From assembly GCF_902459525.1 (NCBI RefSeq), contig NZ_LR699166.1, positions 783,501 to 847,500 of the forward strand: a stretch of 64,000 bases of DNA, given 5' to 3'. The position numbers were made by a program, and so were the translations under genes. Position 1 is the first letter of the stretch, and each line of letters starts with the position of its first letter. Shown here piece after piece: positions 55,782 through 64,000 of the stretch. The notes beneath the pieces are model-generated. The model worked only from the letters and a program-made list of their open reading frames with translations, had not been told where the DNA came from and made no database searches. Source of the stretch: Sideroxydans sp. CL21 (lineage in GTDB: Bacteria; Pseudomonadota; Gammaproteobacteria; Burkholderiales; Gallionellaceae).

Positions 55782-57701
55782 ATGAAAACAATTACCAAAC
55801 TGTTTGAAGCCAGTGTTGCAAAATTTTCAAACAACATTTACCTGTGGGAAAAGCAAAACGGTAAATATGAGGGAACTACGTATAAGCAAACATATGATTT
55901 CGTATATAAGTTTGGTGCGGGATTAACGGCTCTTGGTCTTCAGAAAGGTGATCGTGTAGGATTGATTTCAGAGGGCCGCAATGCGTGGATTATTTCAGAA
56001 CTAGGAATTCTTTATGCCGGCGGTATTAATGTTCCATTGTCGGTTAAGCTCGATTCAATTGCTGAATTCAAATTCAGATTGCTGCATTCAGGATGCAAAA
56101 TAATTATCGTTTCAAAAGGTCAGACTGCAAAAGTAGAAGAAATCCGGAGCGAGTTGCCTGATCTCGAGATAGTAATTTACTTGGACGGAAAAGAATCTTC
56201 AGGCTTGAATGACTATTCTTACGATCAGGTTTTGGATTTAGGCGTTGAATTCCTAAAGACAAGCAAAGAAAAGTTTGAGGCCATTTGCCAAAATATTCAA
56301 CCCAACGATGTTGCCAATATTTCATACACCTCAGGAACGACATCCGATCCAAAAGGAATAATGCTCTCGCACCTGAATTATGTGGCGAATGTGTTACAGG
56401 CAGACACCTTAATGAGCGTTCAGGAAGACTGTAAAACACTGGCATTTCTCCCCTGGGATCACGCGTTTGCACATACCGTCTGTTTGTATTGTTTCATGTA
56501 CAACGGGGCAAGTGTTGCATCGCTTGAAATAGGTAAGACATCTGCGGAAACCCTGAAAAACATCCCAAAAAATATAAAGGAAATTCAGCCAAATATTCTG
56601 ATGAGCGTTCCAGCTGTTGCAAGAAATTTCAGGAAAGGTATTGAGGCCGAAATCAGGAAGAAAGGACCGGCTGTAGAAATACTCTTCAAACACGCCCTGA
56701 AAATAGCCTACGAATACCACGGGTCAGGATGGAAGCGGAACCCCGGTGCAGTGGCCGTTTATAAACCACTATTGTGGCTATACGATAAAATCCTGTTCAG
56801 TAAAATTCGCGAAAGCTTTGGAAACAAACTCGAATTGTTTATTGGTGGCGGCGCCTTACTTGATGTTGAATTGCAACGGTTTTTCTATGCCCTTGGAATC
56901 CCGATGTGCCAAGGTTATGGCTTATCCGAAGCGGCCCCCTGCATTTCCTCCAATGTGCCCGATGCGATCAAATTCGGCACGTCCGGGCGATTGGTCAAAA
57001 ATCTTGACCTGAAAATCTGCGATCCGGATAACAATCAGCTACCACAAGGCGAGATAGGAGAAATCGTTGTAAGAGGCGATAACGTGATGCTTGGATACTG
57101 GAATAACCCTAAATCGACAGCTGAAACACTTAGGGATGGGTGGCTATACACCGGCGACAGGGGTTTTATGGATAGCGACGGTTTCCTGCATGTTCTGGGC
57201 CGGTTTAAAAGTCTGCTGATAGGAAGCGACGGCGAAAAATACAGTCCTGAAGGAATCGAAGAAGCCTTGATTGAACAATCGCCGTACATTGATCAATGTA
57301 TGCTTTTCAATAACCAGAATGCATACACCTCCGGAATGATTGTACCCAACATGCCTGCAATTAATCGTGAAATTGAAAAACGCGGTTTGCAACCCGGAAC
57401 GGATGAAGCATTGAATGAAGCCCTAAGAATTATCCAGCATGAAGTGGATGCCTATAAATCAGGGGGTAAGTTTGCATATTCATTTCCAGAGCGCTGGCTT
57501 CCCTCCACCATTGTCATCTTGCCTGAAGCATTCACGCCGCAAAATCAATTGCTTAACTCGACCATGAAAATGGTGCGCGGAAAAATTACTGAGTACTTTA
57601 AGTCTGAACTGGAATTTTTATACACATCTGAAGCAAAAAGCATTATTAACAAAATGAATGTGGAAGCTTTGAAAAAATGGCAAGTGAAAGACAATGACTA
57701 A
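55782..57701 (+). CDS. AMP-dependent long-chain acyl-CoA synthetase, Bacteroidetes-like
   Basis: A ~639-residue adenylate-forming enzyme. ISYTSGTTSDPKGIMLSHLN is the ATP-binding loop, YGLSEAAPCIS the substrate and AMP region, GWLYTGDRGFMDSDGFLHVL the hinge region, and KSLLIGSDGEKYSPEGIEEA carries the C-terminal core. The long form, with an inserted helical region (KGIEAEIRKKGPAVEILFKH), is the FAA1/FadD15 type. The opening MKTITKLFEASVAKFSNNIY and the AT-rich codon use resemble Bacteroidetes enzymes and differ from neighbouring genes, suggesting transfer. An ATG at 55731 would add 17 residues. It activates fatty acids with CoA and ATP. Confidence 0.9.
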   Translation: MKTITKLFEASVAKFSNNIYLWEKQNGKYEGTTYKQTYDFVYKFGAGLTALGLQKGDRVGLISEGRNAWIISELGILYAGGINVPLSVKLDSIAEFKFRLLHSGCKIIIVSKGQTAKVEEIRSELPDLEIVIYLDGKESSGLNDYSYDQVLDLGVEFLKTSKEKFEAICQNIQPNDVANISYTSGTTSDPKGIMLSHLNYVANVLQADTLMSVQEDCKTLAFLPWDHAFAHTVCLYCFMYNGASVASLEIGKTSAETLKNIPKNIKEIQPNILMSVPAVARNFRKGIEAEIRKKGPAVEILFKHALKIAYEYHGSGWKRNPGAVAVYKPLLWLYDKILFSKIRESFGNKLELFIGGGALLDVELQRFFYALGIPMCQGYGLSEAAPCISSNVPDAIKFGTSGRLVKNLDLKICDPDNNQLPQGEIGEIVVRGDNVMLGYWNNPKSTAETLRDGWLYTGDRGFMDSDGFLHVLGRFKSLLIGSDGEKYSPEGIEEALIEQSPYIDQCMLFNNQNAYTSGMIVPNMPAINREIEKRGLQPGTDEALNEALRIIQHEVDAYKSGGKFAYSFPERWLPSTIVILPEAFTPQNQLLNSTMKMVRGKITEYFKSELEFLYTSEAKSIINKMNVEALKKWQVKDND

Positions 57702-58003
57702 AGTTTAATTGTAGTAGTCGCGACTTAATCTGACAGTCACTTCGTCAAATCGGGTAGCCACACTTAAACTCAACCATGAACCAATAAGCTGCATCACTAT
57801 GGACAAGCAAGCGCGATTTACAAATGCTGCTGCAGTTCGAAAAATTTTCGAGGGATGCGAAAAAAGAGTCTTTCAACACAATCGGCCACAGCGACCTTTG
57901 CCTATCTTAGCAGCGAACGGTTGCAGTTCTACTCATAGGAGATATGACTACTTCACGAAAAGCGTTCTTCCTTTTTTGTGGAAAGCAAGATACACAACAG
58001 TTG
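57702..58003. other. Spacer without a supported gene
   Basis: A 74-residue plus-strand frame (57799-58023) runs into the end of the convergent gene and has no recognisable content. I see no other feature. Confidence 0.45.
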
Positions 58004-58516
58004 TTAACGAGGCACATTTTTAAAATGTCGAAGCAGCATGTTTGTCCATATCAGGGCGCTAATCACGAAGACAACGATCCCGCCGATAACCCATGAGGCC
58101 GGCATTCGCGGTGGCACTAGGGTGTTGGCTCGAATAACCAGCCAATGTATATAGCAGAGAAATACAACCAACATAGAACCGAACCGGGCCATGTGCTGCC
58201 GCAGAAACTCTATAGTTTCTGCCTGTCTTTCAGGAGCTAACCAGTACTCTTTGTTTGGTAGCCTGATACCGGCTTTAGGGTTGTTTAAACTGATGGTTGG
58301 AACAAAGACAAGCACCAGGGGAAGGACAACGACAAACAGCAGCATGAAACTCTCGTAAGAACCCCGCGTCATAAATCCGTTCGCAGCACCAGAGCCCACA
58401 AAATGTGATGCCGCAACCTCCGGCAATCCAAGGCTCGTAAACCAAACGAACAAGGCTGCGCATGCCACTAAGACAAGGAAAACCGTTCTAGCACTACCTT
58501 GTTGTATTGCATGCAT
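58004..58516 (-). CDS. DUF1648-like membrane protein
   Basis: A 170-residue inner-membrane protein with four hydrophobic segments (VFLVLVACAALFVWFTSL, SFMLLFVVVLPLVLVFVP, FGSMLVVFLCYIHWLVIRAN, WVIGGIVVFVISALIWTNML). The first loop LPEVAASHFVGSGAANGFMT matches the DUF1648 pattern (LPxxVAxHFxxxGxAxG). The function of DUF1648 is unknown; related domains occur in immunity-type membrane proteins. Confidence 0.75.
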   Translation of the reverse strand: MHAIQQGSARTVFLVLVACAALFVWFTSLGLPEVAASHFVGSGAANGFMTRGSYESFMLLFVVVLPLVLVFVPTISLNNPKAGIRLPNKEYWLAPERQAETIEFLRQHMARFGSMLVVFLCYIHWLVIRANTLVPPRMPASWVIGGIVVFVISALIWTNMLLRHFKNVPR

Positions 58517-58635
58517 CGCGATTTGTTGACTACCTGTTTAGACTGGATTACTGAAGGGCCGAAATTGGCCGATTTTTGCCTTGCGACCATCATACGTGCG
58601 AGCGTCTCTTGTACTGCGGGAAGCGGGGCCATATG

Positions 58636-59031
58636 TTAGGCAGCAATAAAGCCTGGCAAATGAGAAGCCTTTACGTCGAAGGTCGCTGTTGATCGACATC
58701 CTAGATGTCGATTCTTTGCGCCAATCAGGCAATCAGCAAAGTCGGCATTTGTATCTTTCCACATGAAAAGAGCCTTCTCAACGGTCGGCTCATTTTCAAA
58801 TTGAATATCGGTCGCATCGAGCAAGCCGGAAATGGCTTCGATGATCTGATTCTTGGGTACGGTATATCGGCTACGTAACACCCATTCGGTTTCCATGAGA
58901 ACAAATTGGTTTACGAAAACGCTGCGACCTGCCGCAACTTCACGCCTGATCAGCTTGCGAGCCTTCTCAAACTGGGTTTCGTCGTCTCGAACCAAAAAAC
59001 GAACGAGGACGTTGGTGTCAATTCCAAGCAT
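58636..59031 (-). CDS. vapC: VapC-type PIN-domain toxin
   Basis: A 131-residue PIN nuclease. MLGIDTNVLVRFLVRDD gives the first catalytic Asp, METEWVLRSRY the conserved Glu, and NADFADCLIGAKNR the next Asp. VapC toxins cleave tRNA or rRNA. It overlaps the vapB stop by one base (TAATG), the normal coupling. Probably an intact pair. Confidence 0.93.
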   Translation of the reverse strand: MLGIDTNVLVRFLVRDDETQFEKARKLIRREVAAGRSVFVNQFVLMETEWVLRSRYTVPKNQIIEAISGLLDATDIQFENEPTVEKALFMWKDTNADFADCLIGAKNRHLGCRSTATFDVKASHLPGFIAA

Positions 59032-59249
59032 TAGCGTGACAATTGCTCAATAGGAACAGGCTTCCGTCCCTTCTTGTGCAGCATGCCTGCCAGGTCGGCA
59101 GCGCTTTTGCTTTTCACTCGCATGACGACGGTAGAATCAGGCATCAACGTGAAGGTCATTCGGTCTCCGGCCTTCATGTGAAGCCTATCCCGGATTTCCT
59201 TTGGAATTGTCGTTTGGCCCTTGCTGGTAAGTGTTGCATCGGTTGTCAT
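59031..59249 (-). CDS. vapB: VapB-type AbrB/MazE-fold antitoxin
   Basis: A 72-residue protein with the swapped-hairpin AbrB domain: ATLTSKGQTTIPKEIRDRLH, then AGDRMTFTLMPDSTVVMRV. The C-terminal tail (DLAGMLHKKGRKPVPIEQLS) would block the VapC active site. It is the first gene of the vapBC unit and probably represses its own promoter, located upstream of 59249. Confidence 0.93.
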   Translation of the reverse strand: MTTDATLTSKGQTTIPKEIRDRLHMKAGDRMTFTLMPDSTVVMRVKSKSAADLAGMLHKKGRKPVPIEQLSR

Positions 59250-59666
59250 CTCAAACTCCTTTAATCCTTACATATCGAATTCTAGTAAGGATGCAATAAA
59301 AATGCAATTGGCAAGAAATGCCGTATCTGAACGTCTGCAATGGAGAAGATTCGCGACCGGTTGTTTCTGGCCGACTACGGGATGTCCAACATGTTACTCG
59401 GCTATGTCCGTTGCGCAATCAATACCGCTCGTTCAATTTGATATATGTGAAGTTACGATGGCACAACTGAGACGATTCATAATCGTAGCAAATCAACACG
59501 AACGCAAAATTGCATGCTGAATGGCTCTTGACCAAACTCAACCGCAGATTACGGATACCTGAAATTGAAAAGGCCAGCACCGGATTTAATCTCGGTGGCG
59601 GTTAACTGCCGAAACTATTGCGATGCCGACCCTTCAACGTTGTTGTCTTACGCCAAACTCTGACGA
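59250..59666. other. Spacer containing the right 22-bp inverted repeat copy
   Basis: 59538-59559 is the reverse complement (one mismatch) of 52791-52812. The rest shows no supported gene; a 99-residue frame at 59221-59520 has no family resemblance. Confidence 0.5.
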
Positions 59667-59804
59667 TCAATGCGTGGTAACGGGAGTGATTAGAGGCTGC
59701 GTATCGTGGCTATGCTTTTTCGCATTTTTGGCCATTCTTTTTTCCTTTGGCGATAACAAAGGCTTCTTCTTGATGTCCCTGCTGGAATGATGTGTCTTGG
59801 GCAT
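59667..59804 (-). CDS. Small basic protein (45 aa)
   Basis: MPKTHHSSRDIKKKPLLSPK, then EKRMAKNAKKHSHDTQPLIT and a short tail. An AAGGAG site lies ~8 bases before the ATG. Lys-rich small proteins with a central S/T-PKEKR-A-K-x-A-K-K pattern are common and usually unannotated in betaproteobacteria; I cannot name a function. Coordinates may be off by one base. Confidence 0.55.
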   Translation of the reverse strand: MPKTHHSSRDIKKKPLLSPKEKRMAKNAKKHSHDTQPLITPVTTH

Positions 59805-60187
59805 GATTCGACTCCTTATTAGTGGTTAAGGAAGAAACTGCACTTTTATGCTACTCCAATGCCTGGGCGTTGTCTGGATAATGGTTGATTATTAGAATAC
59901 GCTTATATTATGATGTTCTCTGTAAGAGAAATACAGCATCAGCGCGGTGGGTCTACGGACAGTTTTTTGTTGGTCATCCTCTGGATAAAAACAATCACGG
60001 TTGCGGCTATTGCCAAACAGTTCGGCTGTAGGGCATCAGCTTGGTCTTTTCAGCGGCCACGGTGATTGTGATCTTGCGTCGGATGGGCTGCATGTTTTTG
60101 AATTCCTTGACCCGTAACACAACATCTTAAAGTTACAAATTCAAGTAGTTGCTTGTTTGAATTTGGAGAATTGCAGAAGGAGAGAAA
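59805..60187. other. Spacer upstream of the SQR-like gene
   Basis: A probable promoter region for the flavoprotein gene; it has an AT-rich section near 59880-59920. A 28-codon minus-strand frame (MQPIRRKITITVAAEKTKLM, 60006-60092 region) has no ribosome-binding site. No gene supported. Confidence 0.45.
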
Positions 60188-61645
60188 ATGTCGCGAATCG
60201 TAATTCTGGGCGCGGGTATAGCCGGGCATACCGCCGCCAGATACCTCAATAAATGGGTAGGCAAGCAGCACGAAATCGTTGTGGTTTCGCCAAATTCAAA
60301 GTGGAACTGGATACCCTCCAATATCTGGGTGGGTGTGGGCCAGATGACCGAGAAAGATGTCACTTTTGACCTCGCCGAGTTGTACGGCAAAACCAATGTG
60401 GATTTTCGCCAAGCCAAGGCGCTGTCGATCCATCCGGAAGGCAATGCGGAAAATGCCATGCCTTTTGTCACGGTTGAGTACACCAATCCGGCCAAGACCG
60501 GTGTGCAGGAAAAGATCACTTACGATTTTCTGGTGAACGCCACCGGACCCAAGCTGAATTTTGGCGCTACCGAAGGTCTGGGGCCCGACCACGGGCACAC
60601 TGTTTCCGTTTGCACGGTTGGCCATGCACAGGAAGCCAACCATAAACTGCAGGCCTGCATCGATGCGATGCGCAAGGGTGAACGCAAAACCATCGTAATC
60701 GGCACCGGACACGGGATGTGCACCTGCCAGGGCGCCGCGTTCGAGTATATCTACAACGTGGACCATGTACTGCGCGAGGCCGGCGTTCGCGACAAGGCGC
60801 GCATCGTCTGGCTCAGCAACGAATATGAGCTGGGCGATTTCGGTATGGGCGGCGTGCATATCAAGCGCGGCGGATACATCACCAACGGCAAGACCTTCGC
60901 CGAATCGCTGATGGTTGAGCGCGGCATCGAATGGATCACCCGCGCGCACGTCAAGAAAGTCGAAGCAGGGAAGATTCATTATGAAACGATGGACGGCCAG
61001 TTCCATGAACTGGGATTCGACTTCTCCATGCTGATCCCTCCCTTTGCAGGCGTGGGATTGAAAGCGTTCAACAAGGCTGACGAAGACATCACCAGCCAGG
61101 TGTTCGCGCCCAACGGTTTCATGAAGGTGGATGCCGACTACACCCAGCGCCCGTTCATGGAATGGAGTGCAAAGGATTGGCCCAGGACTTACCAGACACC
61201 GGCATATCGCAATATCTTCGCGGTCGGTATCGCTTTCGCGCCACCCCACCTGATCAGCAAGCCGATGCAAAGTGCCAATGGAACCGCAATCAATCCTACG
61301 GCGCCGCGAACCGGCATGCCCTCGGCCGCCATGGCCAAAGCCGTGGCCATGAGTATTCGAGACATGCTGAATGGTGCCGAGAAGCCCACCCACACCGCCT
61401 CAATGGCTGAAATGGGCGCAGCGTGCGTTGCTTCCACCGGATCGCACATTTTCAAGGGAACCGCGGCAGCCATGACCGTATTTCCGGTTGTACCGGACTA
61501 CGAGAAATATCCGGAATTCGGTCGCGACATCAACCTGACCTTCGGCGAAATCGGCCTGGCAGGCCACTGGATGAAGTACCTGCTGCATCATGCCTTCATC
61601 TATCAAGCCAAGCTGCGTCCGGGCTGGTCGTTTATACCGGATTGA
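60188..61645 (+). CDS. SQR-like FAD-dependent oxidoreductase
   Basis: A 485-residue flavoprotein. The N-terminal FAD motif is IVILGAGIAGHTAARYL, a second dinucleotide-type site occurs at TIVIGTGHGMCTCQGAA, and a C-terminal FAD-contact region includes TGMPSAAMAKAVAMSI. It resembles the sulfide:quinone oxidoreductase family, with cysteines in SVCTVGHAQ, GMCTCQG and AACVASTGS that may form the sulfur-handling pair. It ends with an amphipathic segment (WMKYLLHHAFIYQAKLRPGW) that suggests membrane association. An AAGGAG site precedes the ATG, and a 53-residue gene follows 28 bases after the stop. Sulfide or a related sulfur substrate is inferred from family. Confidence 0.8.
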   Translation: MSRIVILGAGIAGHTAARYLNKWVGKQHEIVVVSPNSKWNWIPSNIWVGVGQMTEKDVTFDLAELYGKTNVDFRQAKALSIHPEGNAENAMPFVTVEYTNPAKTGVQEKITYDFLVNATGPKLNFGATEGLGPDHGHTVSVCTVGHAQEANHKLQACIDAMRKGERKTIVIGTGHGMCTCQGAAFEYIYNVDHVLREAGVRDKARIVWLSNEYELGDFGMGGVHIKRGGYITNGKTFAESLMVERGIEWITRAHVKKVEAGKIHYETMDGQFHELGFDFSMLIPPFAGVGLKAFNKADEDITSQVFAPNGFMKVDADYTQRPFMEWSAKDWPRTYQTPAYRNIFAVGIAFAPPHLISKPMQSANGTAINPTAPRTGMPSAAMAKAVAMSIRDMLNGAEKPTHTASMAEMGAACVASTGSHIFKGTAAAMTVFPVVPDYEKYPEFGRDINLTFGEIGLAGHWMKYLLHHAFIYQAKLRPGWSFIPD

Positions 61646-61673
61646 TCTACCATACATTTACAAGGAATCGAAC

Positions 61674-61835
61674 ATGGGCAACATCACCAACAGAGAACCT
61701 TACCAACAGGCCTACTATCCGCCGGCGCCAACCGGATTTACCCGTTTTATGCGGACGTGCCTGATCTGGCAGCTATACCGGTTTGTGGCCATCAACATCA
61801 AGATGCTCAAGCTGATTGCCAAATCGCATCATTAA
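61674..61835 (+). CDS. Small protein linked to the SQR-like enzyme (53 aa)
   Basis: A 53-residue protein: MGNITNREPYQQAYYPPAPT, then GFTRFMRTCLIWQLYRFVAI and NIKMLKLIAKSHH. The C-terminal half is amphipathic or weakly hydrophobic with many basic residues, so it may be a peripheral membrane anchor. An AAGGAATCG ribosome-binding site precedes the ATG. It shares a transcript with the flavoprotein; a terminator follows at 61931. I do not recognise a family. Confidence 0.65.
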   Translation: MGNITNREPYQQAYYPPAPTGFTRFMRTCLIWQLYRFVAINIKMLKLIAKSHH

Positions 61836-61930
61836 GGACAGTCGCAATATTCTGGAATCAGTTTTGGCAGCCGACCTGGATAGAGCAGAGGTCTGCACGA
61901 TCTGTTGATTTCGGAAAGCAGCAAAGTGAA

Positions 61931-61954
61931 AGCCCGGTTCGCCGGGCTTTTTTC
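61931..61954. terminator. Rho-independent terminator
   Basis: AGCCCGG-TTCG-CCGGGCT followed by a run of T. It ends the flavoprotein unit and, read from the other side (GAAAGCCCGG), can also serve the convergent exonuclease gene. Confidence 0.88.
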
Positions 61955-61955
61955 A

Positions 61956-62588
61956 TCAATCAGACTCAGCCCGCAAACCCATGATGGGCAAATCCTCGCG
62001 GGGCAGGTTGAGTGCCGCCAGCACTTTGAGCGCCGCGTAGGCATCGTTTGCCGCGTAGAGCATTTGCTGCGGGGTGAGTTGAGGCTGCGACCAATTGGAG
62101 GTCGTGGCCTTCTTCGACTTGGCAAAGCGCTGATTGAAGACCAATCCCACTGCGGTACGGACGCCGATTTCTTTCTGGTAGCCGTTCATGCGGAACACCG
62201 TATTGAGATCCACCACCCCGCCAAACTTGACGCCCAGTTTTGAAAAGATCTGTCCGCTATCCGATTTAAGTCCGAAGCCAACCTTGATGATCTGAGCCGA
62301 TTGCAACAGCTCGATCAGGTACGGCAGTCCCTCGGTTCGGTGCACCTGAAACAGGTAGGCCTTGTTGTGCAGGGAAAACTGCACAACGTGCGGCCCTTCA
62401 CTGATATCGCCCGTGACAAACGTTGGCCTGGATTCCGTATCGAAGCCAACGATGCCCGCAGCCTTGATTTCGGCAGTGGCTGCGGCAAACTCTTCAGCGC
62501 TCATCGGGACATGGATGCGTTCCAGCGTGAGACCGTCAAACGGTTCCAGCAGCGAGATCTCGGGCTTGGTCGGGGCGACTTTTTTCAT
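61956..62588 (-). CDS. DEDDy 3'-5' exonuclease, RNase D-like
   Basis: A 210-residue exonuclease domain. IVGFDTESRPTF supplies the first Asp and Glu, IIKVGFGLKSDSGQIF the next conserved region (Asp), and MLYAANDAYAALKVL the Tyr and last Asp of the DEDDy set. No HRDC domain is present, so it is a minimal form compared with E. coli RNase D (375). It probably trims 3' ends of RNA or single-stranded DNA. The stop lies just beside the terminator. Confidence 0.88.
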   Translation of the reverse strand: MKKVAPTKPEISLLEPFDGLTLERIHVPMSAEEFAAATAEIKAAGIVGFDTESRPTFVTGDISEGPHVVQFSLHNKAYLFQVHRTEGLPYLIELLQSAQIIKVGFGLKSDSGQIFSKLGVKFGGVVDLNTVFRMNGYQKEIGVRTAVGLVFNQRFAKSKKATTSNWSQPQLTPQQMLYAANDAYAALKVLAALNLPREDLPIMGLRAESD

Positions 62589-62637
62589 AGGGAGAGAGCG
62601 GGGTATTTGAATTGCGAAACTGCTTTCTTTCGCTCAG

Positions 62638-63564
62638 TTAGGGCATCCCTGCCACATGGCGTGTCTCATTGAGTTTTGCCAGTTTCGCCTTCAGTTCCGG
62701 CAAGATGGCCGCGACCGCTTTTTCGCCCTCGAGTACGGCCTTGTTGCGGCCACTTATGTCGGTCGAGGGCAGGCCGGAGGTAACGGGCCAGATGACGATA
62801 TCCGCGCTGGATTGCTCGTGGCGATTGATGGTCTGCACAAAAATGGAAAAGGTTTGCCACAGAATATCGGTGATGCCTGACGTGCTTTTGTCTTCTGGAC
62901 GATCTGAAATGTCGACGGCGATGACAAAATCCGCACCCAATGAACGAGCTACACTTGCCGGTACGGGCGCGACCAGTCCGCCGTCCACGTATTCCTGTCC
63001 GTTGATGGTGACGGGCTCGAAAAACACCGGCACTGAAGACGAGGCGCGGACTGCCATGCCGGTATTGCCGGAGCGGAACACGACCATCTCACCGGTGCGC
63101 AGGTTGGTGGCAACAGCAGCAAAGGTCTTGCCGAGCTTTTCCATAGGCAGGCCGTGTACGTTCCTGTTGATGTAGTCCTGCAGCGCTTGCCCCTTGATGC
63201 ATCCCCTTTTATTGGAGATCACCGTTTCGACAACGCATTGATACATGCCCGAACCGTCGAGAACCTGGTCTTCATTCATGTTCATCGACAGTTCCTGAAT
63301 TTGAAAGCCGTTGAGTCCTCCCGCATAGAGTGCACCGACGACAGAGCCGGCACTGGTGCCCACGACGATGTCGGCGGAGATGCCCTGTGCCTCCAGCGCC
63401 TTGATCACGCCGATGTGGGCGAAACCCCGTGCCGCGCCGCCGCCCAATGCGATCGCGATCCTGGCGGGCTGGCGCTCCACCACGGGCGGAGGTGGCGTTA
63501 TTTTGGGGCTGGTACAAGCTGTTGTGACGAGCAACAAAAGGACTGCGAATGCATTTATCTTCAT
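62638..63564 (-). CDS. Patatin-like phospholipase lipoprotein (RssA-like)
   Basis: A 308-residue lipoprotein. The signal with lipobox reads MKINAFAVLLLLVTTACTSP. The patatin domain has GGGAARGFAHIGVIKALE (oxyanion loop), VGTSAGSVVGALYAGG (GxSxG nucleophile Ser) and YVDGGLVAPVP (DG of the Ser-Asp dyad). Members hydrolyse lipids, here probably at the periplasmic membrane face. The ATG gives a perfect lipoprotein leader. No operon partner is evident. Confidence 0.92.
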   Translation of the reverse strand: MKINAFAVLLLLVTTACTSPKITPPPPVVERQPARIAIALGGGAARGFAHIGVIKALEAQGISADIVVGTSAGSVVGALYAGGLNGFQIQELSMNMNEDQVLDGSGMYQCVVETVISNKRGCIKGQALQDYINRNVHGLPMEKLGKTFAAVATNLRTGEMVVFRSGNTGMAVRASSSVPVFFEPVTINGQEYVDGGLVAPVPASVARSLGADFVIAVDISDRPEDKSTSGITDILWQTFSIFVQTINRHEQSSADIVIWPVTSGLPSTDISGRNKAVLEGEKAVAAILPELKAKLAKLNETRHVAGMP

Positions 63565-63674
63565 GGTTTCAATTTAAGGGTAGGTATTCGGCCAAAAAAG
63601 CTGATGCTACCGGTTCAAACAAGTTCCGGTACATCAGGCGCATGTCATTTGGGGACCATTTTGAAGCGGTCCCT

Positions 63675-63977
63675 TCAGTCAGGAAAGAGCGCCTGCCAGG
63701 CATCTTCAGCACCGACAAGCAAACTCAGTCCGTCCCGCGAGGGCCTTGCACAAGGATCGGCATCCACCGCTTTCGCCAATGCAACCGCGTCGGGCGAGAA
63801 GTAGACTTTGACCTCGCAATGGAGGTGCCCTTCCGATTCGTGCCGCATGAAAATCGCAATTTTGCCCGAGCTGCCGGATTTTTCGTATGTTGACAAGAAG
63901 AGCGCTTCGAGTTGTGACGACGCTTCTCCAGCCAACATCGCATCGCCGAGATTTTTGGTGAACCATGCGCTCGTCAC
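63675..63977 (-). CDS. Conserved hypothetical protein (100 aa, GTG start)
   Basis: A 100-residue protein opening TSAWFTKNLGDAMLAGEASS and containing IAIFMRHESEGHLHCEVKVY then FSPDAVALAKAVDADPC. It looks like a compact alpha/beta protein of unknown function, common in betaproteobacteria. The start is GTG at 63977 with GGAG upstream; an in-frame stop precedes it, so it does not continue beyond the window. Confidence 0.7.
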   Translation of the reverse strand: MTSAWFTKNLGDAMLAGEASSQLEALFLSTYEKSGSSGKIAIFMRHESEGHLHCEVKVYFSPDAVALAKAVDADPCARPSRDGLSLLVGAEDAWQALFPD

Positions 63978-64000
63978 GATTTCATTGCTCCGCTACTCCG

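Noticed and set aside
57799-58023. A 74-codon plus-strand frame
   Set aside because: No family resemblance, overlaps the end of the DUF1648-like gene and lacks a ribosome-binding site.

Overview
The window is 64 kb of a Gram-negative, probably betaproteobacterial chromosome. The gene content fits an autotrophic or iron/sulfur-oxidising member of the Nitrosomonadales, such as the Gallionellaceae. That placement is an inference from gene families (three-subunit glycolate oxidase, LivMG fusion, SQR-like flavoprotein, DUF934 and DUF6279 proteins, Gcr-type recombinase), because no rRNA or tRNA gene is present. The housekeeping parts are GC-rich. Several accessory blocks (about 32-37 kb and 53-59 kb) are visibly more AT-rich.

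Layout. 1-13.5 kb is one long rightward gene run: the end of livH, a livM-livG fusion, livF, a CoA-acylating semialdehyde dehydrogenase (mmsA-like), an AEC carrier, a tartronate-semialdehyde reductase, a D-2-hydroxyacid dehydrogenase, malate synthase, glcD-glcE-glcF and a methyltransferase. Together these look like glycolate/glyoxylate and small-acid salvage joined to an ABC importer. 13.5-20.7 kb holds trxC with a methyltransferase, nadC, clpB behind a sigma-32-type promoter, a stand-alone lipoyl-domain protein and an RlmN-like enzyme. 21-30 kb holds envelope genes (a Sel1/beta-barrel protein, a PAS sensor, OmpA and AsmA proteins), an S24-like protein with its catalytic residues replaced, katG and a broken TumE with intact TumA.

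31-41 kb is an accessory island. It carries an ABC-three-component (ABC-3C) conflict system (nuclease-like effector, middle component, Rad50-like ATPase), a metallophosphoesterase, gene remnants, a Gcr-type recombinase and a ParE/antitoxin pair. 41-52.7 kb returns to core-like genes: a radical SAM protein, a TorT-like sensor with a GGDEF-EAL protein, a MATE exporter, HopJ and YjbQ. 52.8-59.6 kb is an AT-rich segment bounded by 22-bp inverted repeats. It holds a decayed GGDEF gene, an orphan pstS between 24-bp inverted repeats, a Bacteroidetes-like acyl-CoA synthetase and vapBC. The window closes with an SQR-like flavoprotein plus a 53-aa partner, an RNase D-like exonuclease and a patatin lipoprotein.

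The most unusual feature is a family of short palindromic elements with ends TATTGATCCGGCAC/GTGCCGGATCAATA. Five copies lie in the window. All five lengths (152, 125, 185, 209 and 116 bp) become exact multiples of three once a duplicated TA target is removed. Two copies sit in frame inside genes and add 61 and 38 codons in the same orientation and frame; removing them restores sensible proteins, in one case a textbook lipoprotein signal peptide. Two copies carry further repeats nested inside them. The behaviour resembles the Rickettsia palindromic elements, but here with a TA-target, mariner/IS630-like insertion signature.
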